51,163 nucleotides of DNA from the NCBI GenBank assembly GCA_910586735.1, contig CAJUJW010000015.1:1-51163 (forward strand). The letters are read 5' to 3'. Both the position numbers and the translations under genes were made by a program. The notes under the pieces are model-generated. The model made no database searches and was not told where the DNA came from. It was given only the letters and a program-made list of their open reading frames with translations. Every line of letters begins with the position of its first letter. The first letter of the stretch is position 1. Below are positions 47,100 to 51,163 of this stretch, piece after piece. This DNA is from an uncultured Oscillibacter sp. (lineage in GTDB: Bacteria; Bacillota; Clostridia; Oscillospirales; Oscillospiraceae).

Positions 47100-47205
47100 T
47101 CGCGCGTTTTATCGAGAGAACCTCGGCGGCCCGGTTCCCTGAAACTGCCGGGGTTCCAAGGAGCCGGGCGGCCCAGGGGGGCCGCCCCTACAGGTTTCAA
47201 ACGCC
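47100..47205. repeat. REP-like repeat, deletion variant of copy 1
   Basis: TTTTATCGAGAGAACCTCG, then directly GCGGCCCGGTTCCCTGAAACTGCCGGGGTTCCAAGGAGCCGGGCGGCCCAGGGGGGCCGCCCCTAC. Matches 16490-16605 but lacks most of the GTAGGGGCCGCC core. Confidence 0.7.
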
Positions 47206-47226
47206 CCATGGATACACGCCAAAAAA

Positions 47227-47254
47227 GAAGAGCCCCGGCGGGCTCTTCTGTTAT
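47227..47254 (+). terminator. recQ terminator
   Basis: GAAGAGCCC (47227-47235), CGGC loop, GGGCTCTTC (47240-47248), then TGTTAT. The adjoining TTATATAAATCTTATATAA is near-palindromic. Confidence 0.75.
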
Positions 47255-47285
47255 ATAAATCTTATATAACCGCTTTAATAAAGCA

Positions 47286-47870
47286 TTACGCAGACCGGAT
47301 GACATCCTTGTTCTTCACGAAATACTCCACGCCGGAGTACAGGGTGGTCAGGGTGATAATCCAGCAGCAGAGGGGGTCGATCCACACGATAAAAATGGGC
47401 GGGAAGGGGGCGGAGAAGGAGGTCAGGGCCTGGATGTAGGACTCCAGGACGGGCCCCATGGCCAGCATCACCACGATGCACACCATGGTGGAGGCGGTTT
47501 TCACCTTCCCGGACCACCCGGCGGCGATGACCCGCCCGTTGTCCGAGGCGATCATCCTGAGGCCGCTGACGGCGAACTCCCGGGTGATGACAATCATCAC
47601 CATCCAGGCGGGCATCCGCCCCGCCTCCACGAACCACAGCATGGCCGCCACCACCAGAATCTTGTCCGCCAGGGGGTCGGCGAACTTGCCGAAGTCCGTG
47701 ACGAGGTTGTACTTCCGGGCAATCTTCCCGTCCAGCATATCCGTGAGGCTGGCAACGATGAAGATGGCCAGGGCCGCGTAGTCCGCGCCGGGGAAGCCCC
47801 AGTACAGCACAGCCATAAAAATGGGCGTCAGGATGATGCGAAGCAGGGTCAATTTGTTGGGCAGATTCAT
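47286..47870 (-). CDS. pgsA: CDP-diacylglycerol-glycerol-3-phosphate 3-phosphatidyltransferase
   Basis: 194 residues, membrane enzyme of phosphatidylglycerol synthesis. N-terminus MNLPNKLTLLRI, CDP-alcohol phosphotransferase motif read as SLTDMLDGKIARKYNLVTDFGKFADPLADK (DGx2ARx8Gx3Dx3D), and four to five membrane helices. Start 47870 overlaps the preceding gene by 4 bp. Last gene of the XRE-rimO-Cdd1-pgsA set; rimO next to pgsA is a common Clostridia order. Confidence 0.95.
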   Translation of the reverse strand: MNLPNKLTLLRIILTPIFMAVLYWGFPGADYAALAIFIVASLTDMLDGKIARKYNLVTDFGKFADPLADKILVVAAMLWFVEAGRMPAWMVMIVITREFAVSGLRMIASDNGRVIAAGWSGKVKTASTMVCIVVMLAMGPVLESYIQALTSFSAPFPPIFIVWIDPLCCWIITLTTLYSGVEYFVKNKDVIRSA

Positions 47871-48142
47871 AGGTCCTCCTTCTCTGGATAGGGCTTGTCC
47901 TTCCAGTACCACCATTTCAGCTTTTCCGCTTCCCTGGTTTCGTGGTCCGCGTAGTACACCGCCGCCCGCCAGACGTACAGGGCGCAGCGGTCCTCCTGAC
48001 GGCCCTTCATCAGGCACTCCTTTACATACAGCTCCTCCGGGTCCCGGCCCCGGAGGTCGGAAACCTCACGGATACCCAAAGCCTCCATGACGGCGGCGAT
48101 GCGGTCCCCCACGCCGGGAATCTCGGTCAGGGGGCTTTTCAT
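47867..48142 (-). CDS. Helix-hairpin-helix protein, Cdd1 (pathogenicity locus) family
   Basis: 91 residues. HhH: LTEIPGVGDRIAAVMEALGIREVSDLRGRDPEELYVK, then CLMKGRQEDRCALYVWRAAVYYAD, the pattern of the small Cdd1 family. May bind DNA weakly or act as a protein module; no proven function. Overlaps rimO by 4 bp upstream and pgsA by 4 bp downstream, hence translationally coupled with both. Confidence 0.8.
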   Translation of the reverse strand: MKSPLTEIPGVGDRIAAVMEALGIREVSDLRGRDPEELYVKECLMKGRQEDRCALYVWRAAVYYADHETREAEKLKWWYWKDKPYPEKEDL

Positions 48143-49458
48143 ACCCGCTCTCCGGTGAGCTCGCCGTCCATGACCCCGGTGAGGCGGACGGCGGCGAAGT
48201 CTCCCGGTTCCGGGGTCTCCTCCGCCGTGAACCAGATCCGGCCGTCAATCTCCGGGGACTCGGCGTAGCTCCTGCCGTAGAACATCTGGGCCTGGCCGTC
48301 GAAGCCCTCGCAGAGGACCTCCCGCTCCTCCCCCAGAAGGGAGTCGTTGTACTCGTCGATAATATCGGACTGCACGTCCACGGCGATTTCCGCCCGGCGG
48401 GCGGCCTCCGACCCGTCCACGTGGTCCATCTGAGCGGCCCGGGTCCCGTCCTCCGGGGAGAAGGGGAACACCCCAGCCCGCTCGATTTTCTGTTCCCGGA
48501 GGAAGGCGCACAGCTCCTCAAACTCCGCCTCCCCCTCGCCGGGCAGCCCGGCGATGAGGCTGGTCCGCAGAACCAGGCCGGGAATCCGCGCCCGGAGGGT
48601 CTGGAACAGGGCCCGGATGGACTCCTTGGTGTCCCGGCGGTTCATGGCCTTCAAAATGCCGTCGTTGCAGTGCTGGATGGGGATGTCCAGATAGGGCAGA
48701 ATCTTGGGCTCGGAGGCGATGGTGTCTATGAGCTCCTCGGTGATTTCATCGGGGTAGAGGTAGTGGAGGCGAATCCAGTGGAAGTCCAGCTTGCAGAGCT
48801 CCCTCAGCAGGGCGGCCAGCTGGTGCTCGCCGTTCAGGTCCGTGCCGTAGCGGGTGATGTCCTGGGCGATTACCAGCAGTTCCCTCACCCCGGCGGAGGC
48901 CAGTTCCGCCGCCTCGTCCAGGAGCTCGTCCATGGGGCGGCTGCGGTACTTCCCCCGGAGGGAGGGAATGACGCAGTAGGCGCAGTGGTTGTCGCAGCCC
49001 TCGGCGATGCGGAGGTAGGCGTACCAGGGAGGCGTGGAGAGGATGCGGGGCCCGTTCTGGGGGGCGGTGTGGATGTTGCCCATCAGGCAGGGGCGGTCCC
49101 CCTCCATCACCGCGCCGATAGCCTGGACGATCTGGCCATAGCTCCCGGTGCCGAGAACGCCGTCGGCCTCCGGCAGCTCCTCCAGCACATCGGCCTTATA
49201 GCGCTGGGACATACAGCCGGTGACGAGGATTTTTTTTAATTCCCCGGACCGCTTCAATTCCGCCAGTTCCAGGATGTGATCGATGGCCTCCTCGCAGGCG
49301 GAGGCCAGGAAGCCGCAGGTGTTCACCACGGCGATGTCTGCCCCGGCGGGGGAGGGGGTGATTTCATGGCCCGCCGACTGGGCCAGGGACATCATCTGCT
49401 CGCAGTTGACCTGGTTCTTGGCGCAGCCAAGGGAGAGGAAATATATTTTATAGATCAT
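48139..49458 (-). CDS. rimO: Ribosomal protein S12 methylthiotransferase RimO
   Basis: 439 residues. UPF0004 domain with cysteines in SLGCAKNQVNCE, NTCGF and TGCMSQRY; radical-SAM CDNHCAYCVIP; LLVIAQDITRYGTD, LHYLYPDEI, LDIPIQHCNDGILKAMNR; C-terminal TRAM-like domain. It adds a methylthio group to Asp of S12. Start 49458 has AAGGAGG; the longer frame start is inside the XRE gene. Overlaps the XRE gene by 4 bp (ATGA). Confidence 0.96.
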   Translation of the reverse strand: MIYKIYFLSLGCAKNQVNCEQMMSLAQSAGHEITPSPAGADIAVVNTCGFLASACEEAIDHILELAELKRSGELKKILVTGCMSQRYKADVLEELPEADGVLGTGSYGQIVQAIGAVMEGDRPCLMGNIHTAPQNGPRILSTPPWYAYLRIAEGCDNHCAYCVIPSLRGKYRSRPMDELLDEAAELASAGVRELLVIAQDITRYGTDLNGEHQLAALLRELCKLDFHWIRLHYLYPDEITEELIDTIASEPKILPYLDIPIQHCNDGILKAMNRRDTKESIRALFQTLRARIPGLVLRTSLIAGLPGEGEAEFEELCAFLREQKIERAGVFPFSPEDGTRAAQMDHVDGSEAARRAEIAVDVQSDIIDEYNDSLLGEEREVLCEGFDGQAQMFYGRSYAESPEIDGRIWFTAEETPEPGDFAAVRLTGVMDGELTGERV

Positions 49459-49706
49459 GGGTCCTCCTTCGGCGGGGTTCCCCGCCACGCGGGGTCGTCG
49501 GTGACGCCCAGCAGATAGTCCGTGGAGACATGAAAGTGTTCCGCCAGAATTACCAGCTTGTCAATCGTCGTACTGCGTCCGCCGCTTTCCAGCATACTGA
49601 TGGATTTACTGGTAAGCCCCAGAACCTCTCCCAACTGCTGCTGGGTAAGTCCTTCCGCTTTCCGAAGCTCAAAGACCCTGTCTTTTAATAAAATGACTGT
49701 TTTCAT
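49455..49706 (-). CDS. XRE-family regulator heading the rimO operon
   Basis: 83 residues: VFELRKAEGLTQQQLGEVLGLTSKSISMLESGGRSTTIDKLVILAEHFHVSTDYLLGVTDDPAW. Close in form to the 38.6-kb regulator. AAGAGG lies before the ATG. Its stop overlaps the rimO start, so the regulator is translationally coupled to rimO. Faces the 82-residue protein across a perfect 15-bp inverted repeat that should be its operator. Confidence 0.92.
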   Translation of the reverse strand: MKTVILLKDRVFELRKAEGLTQQQLGEVLGLTSKSISMLESGGRSTTIDKLVILAEHFHVSTDYLLGVTDDPAWRGTPPKEDP

Positions 49707-49715
49707 AAAAACCTC

Positions 49716-49760
49716 TTGACTATACCTTTAAGTAGAATTATAATACTACTTAAAGGTATA
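49716..49760. promoter_or_regulatory. Divergent promoter region with a perfect 15-bp inverted repeat
   Basis: Plus: TTGACT (49716-49721), 17 bp, TATAAT (49739-49744). TATACCTTTAAGTAG (49721-49735) and CTACTTAAAGGTATA (49746-49760) are exact inverted copies around a 10-bp centre. A minus-strand -10 TATAAT (49737-49742) with TTTAAT (49760-49765) can serve the regulator. Confidence 0.85.
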
Positions 49761-49780
49761 TTAAATAGGAGGACACAACT

Positions 49781-50029
49781 ATGTTCGATATCCTGACCGC
49801 GCTTCAATATGGAGAGCTCACCGGCCTGCAGGGCAAACCTCCCATGGAAGCGCCCTACACAATCGCGGAGGAGCGCATTCTCCGCCAGCTGCACGCGCTG
49901 GAACCAAAGACGGCGGAAACCTTCCAGCACGAAATCCAGGTCCTTGCCCGGGAACAGCGGGACGCCGCCTTTCATACCGGCGTGCGCTTCGGCGCGCAGC
50001 TCATGGCACAGCTGATGGATGAATTTTAA
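49781..50029 (+). CDS. Small protein (82 residues), DUF6809-like, divergent partner of an XRE gene
   Basis: AGGAGG before ATG 49781 and a strong promoter. The product is helical: MFDILTALQYGELTG, IAEERILRQLHALEP, then QRDAAFHTGVRFGAQLMAQLMDEF. The end recalls small Clostridia proteins of the DUF6809 kind (recalled, not searched) and carries the FxxGxxxG spacing (FHTGVRFG) of the other two partners. Its end overlaps the convergent recX stop by 4 bp. Function unknown. Confidence 0.72.
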   Translation: MFDILTALQYGELTGLQGKPPMEAPYTIAEERILRQLHALEPKTAETFQHEIQVLAREQRDAAFHTGVRFGAQLMAQLMDEF

Positions 50030-50658
50030 AACTCCTCTCCATCCTCGATAGCGTCCCCCAGCCTTCCCCAGGCCGCCTTGACCTCCCCCCAGGGAAACCC
50101 CCGGCGGAGCAGCGCGTTGGTCAGCCGCCGCTTCTCCTTCTCGTCCGGCGCGCGCCCCCGGAGCTTGCCTCGCAAAAACGCGTCCACCTGCCCCCCGGCC
50201 TGGGGGAGCTCCTCCAGGGCCTCCTCCCATAACTCCCGGGGAACCCCCTTCTCATAGAGCTTCTCCCGGGCCCGGGCGGGGCCGTAGCCCATGTCGCCGC
50301 AGTGCCGGACCAGGGCGGCGGCGTACTCCGCGTCGTTCAGCGCCCCGATGGCCTCCAGCCACTCGGCGGCGTAGCGGGCCTCCGCCTCGCTGGCCCCCTT
50401 CTCCCGCAGCTTCCGCTCCAGGTCCCGCCGGCTCATGGCCCGGCGGCCGATGAGTTCCGCCGCCGAGGCCCTGGCATTGGAGGCCCCGGCGGCCTCCTTC
50501 AGCCGCTCCAGAGCCCCCTCGTCCAGCTGATCCCCGGAACGGAGGCCGAAGTCCAGCAGTTCCTGTTCCGTGATTTTCAGGCAGGCCCCGTCCTCCAGGA
50601 ACACCAGGACCCGGCCCTTCTTATGCCTGGACGCCTCGATCCGCTCAACCCGCGTCAT
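50026..50658 (-). CDS. recX: Regulatory protein RecX
   Basis: 210 residues. Three-helix RecX repeats: ELIGRRAMSRRDLERKLREKG, ALNDAEYAAALVRHCGDMGYGPARAREKLYEKGVP, and DEKEKRRLTNALLRRGFPWGEVKAAW. RecX limits RecA filament growth. Its ATG overlaps the recA stop by one base (TGATG), giving coupled translation, the normal arrangement. Confidence 0.95.
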   Translation of the reverse strand: MTRVERIEASRHKKGRVLVFLEDGACLKITEQELLDFGLRSGDQLDEGALERLKEAAGASNARASAAELIGRRAMSRRDLERKLREKGASEAEARYAAEWLEAIGALNDAEYAAALVRHCGDMGYGPARAREKLYEKGVPRELWEEALEELPQAGGQVDAFLRGKLRGRAPDEKEKRRLTNALLRRGFPWGEVKAAWGRLGDAIEDGEEF

Positions 50659-51163
50659 CAGCTGGGCTCGCCGGCCTCGCCGGAGTCGTCAAAGTCGTCG
50701 GCGCTGACATCCACCGCCCGGCCCGCGGCCTTGGCCGCCGCCTTGGACTGACTGCTCATGAGCTTGTCGAAGTTCTTGCGGATGTCCGCCTCCAGCTGGT
50801 CCCGGATCTCCGGGTTGTCCTGGAGGTACTTCTTGGCCGCCTCCCGGCCCTGGCCGATGCGGGTCTCCCCCATGGAAAACCAGGAGCCCGCCTTCTGGAC
50901 GAAGTCCAGCTTGACGCCCAGGTCGATGAGCTCGCTCTCCCGGACGATGCCCTCGCCGTACATGATGTCGAACTCCGCCTCCCGGAAGGGGGGCGCCATT
51001 TTGTTTTTCACCACCTTGGCCCGGGTCCGGTTGCCGATGATCTCGCTGCCGTTTTTGATGGCCTCCACCCGCCGCACGTCGATGCGGACGGAGGCGTAGA
51101 ACTTCAGGGCCCGGCCGCCGGTGGTGACCTCCGGGTTGCCGTACATGACCCCCACCTTTTCCC
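50658..51163 (-). CDS. recA: Recombinase RecA, 5' part outside window
   Basis: About 168 C-terminal residues: EKVGVMYGNPEVTTGGRALKFYASVR-like block (start beyond the edge), RAKVVKNKMAPPFREAEFDIMYGEG, GSWFSMGETRIGQGREAAKKYL, and an acidic tail (DDFDDSGEAGE). Walker A and B lie beyond the window. Followed by recX. Confidence 0.97.
   Translation of the reverse strand, partial: EKVGVMYGNPEVTTGGRALKFYASVRIDVRRVEAIKNGSEIIGNRTRAKVVKNKMAPPFREAEFDIMYGEGIVRESELIDLGVKLDFVQKAGSWFSMGETRIGQGREAAKKYLQDNPEIRDQLEADIRKNFDKLMSSQSKAAAKAAGRAVDVSADDFDDSGEAGEPS

Overview
The window reads as chromosomal DNA of a GC-rich, spore-forming, anaerobic Clostridia-type Firmicute, most like the Oscillospiraceae (Flavonifractor/Lawsonibacter/Oscillibacter-like). 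This is inferred from: sporulation sigma factor SigK with its short pro-sequence, two T-box leaders and a lysine riboswitch, pyruvate:ferredoxin oxidoreductase, strong AGGAGG ribosome sites, TTGACA/TATAAT promoters, and about 60-65% GC coding DNA. No rRNA, tRNA, CRISPR array or intact transposase was found. Both ends are cut inside genes: an NhaC-family transporter on the left and recA on the right.

Layout. 1-6 kb: riboswitch-controlled NhaC-family transporter, PLP aminotransferase with a Dabb-domain protein, a Vat-like acetyltransferase, a YfcE-type phosphoesterase, then feoA and a decayed feoB. 6-16.5 kb: GIY-YIG protein, nifJ, an IclR regulator with an SDR, and a sugar-acid unit (GntP permease, IlvD/Edd dehydratase, HpcH/HpaI aldolase). 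16.6-18.6 kb: leuA under a Leu T-box. 18.9-25.3 kb: a type I restriction-modification locus, lower in GC and visibly damaged. 25.6-32.4 kb: XRE regulator, ECF S-component, sigK, lactate dehydrogenase, an FAD/Rieske oxidoreductase, and a TrpB2-type gene under a Trp T-box. 32.4-41.7 kb: ECF sigma/RsiV-like anti-sigma pair, TipA-like MerR regulator, an SLH surface protein, XRE-macrodomain pair, yigZ, hflX, a flavin reductase and rpmE. 41.8-51.2 kb: XRE gene, znuCB-like ABC genes, methyltransferase-recQ, an XRE-rimO-Cdd1-pgsA operon, and recX-recA.

How parts work together. The permease, dehydratase and aldolase should import a sugar acid and split it to pyruvate plus an aldehyde; PFOR (nifJ) would consume the pyruvate. 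A shared motif of about 45 bp, CGGAAT-N3-ATTCCG-N5-CGGAAY preceded by a T/C-rich stretch, lies the same distance downstream of the nifJ and gntP promoters in the same orientation. That links the two units under one control, probably the IclR protein encoded between them.

Most unusual points: (1) the shared nifJ/gntP leader motif; (2) three separate modules in which an XRE regulator is divergent from a tiny protein ending in an FxxGxxxG motif, with inverted repeats over the shared promoter region; (3) a type I R-M locus in which HsdR lacks the DExH and TGTP helicase motifs, HsdS lacks its first recognition domain and hsdM has two frameshifts; (4) a feoB with a frameshift and two in-frame internal losses; (5) a GC-rich REP-like intergenic repeat family, one block of which abuts the remains of a GNAT acetyltransferase gene.
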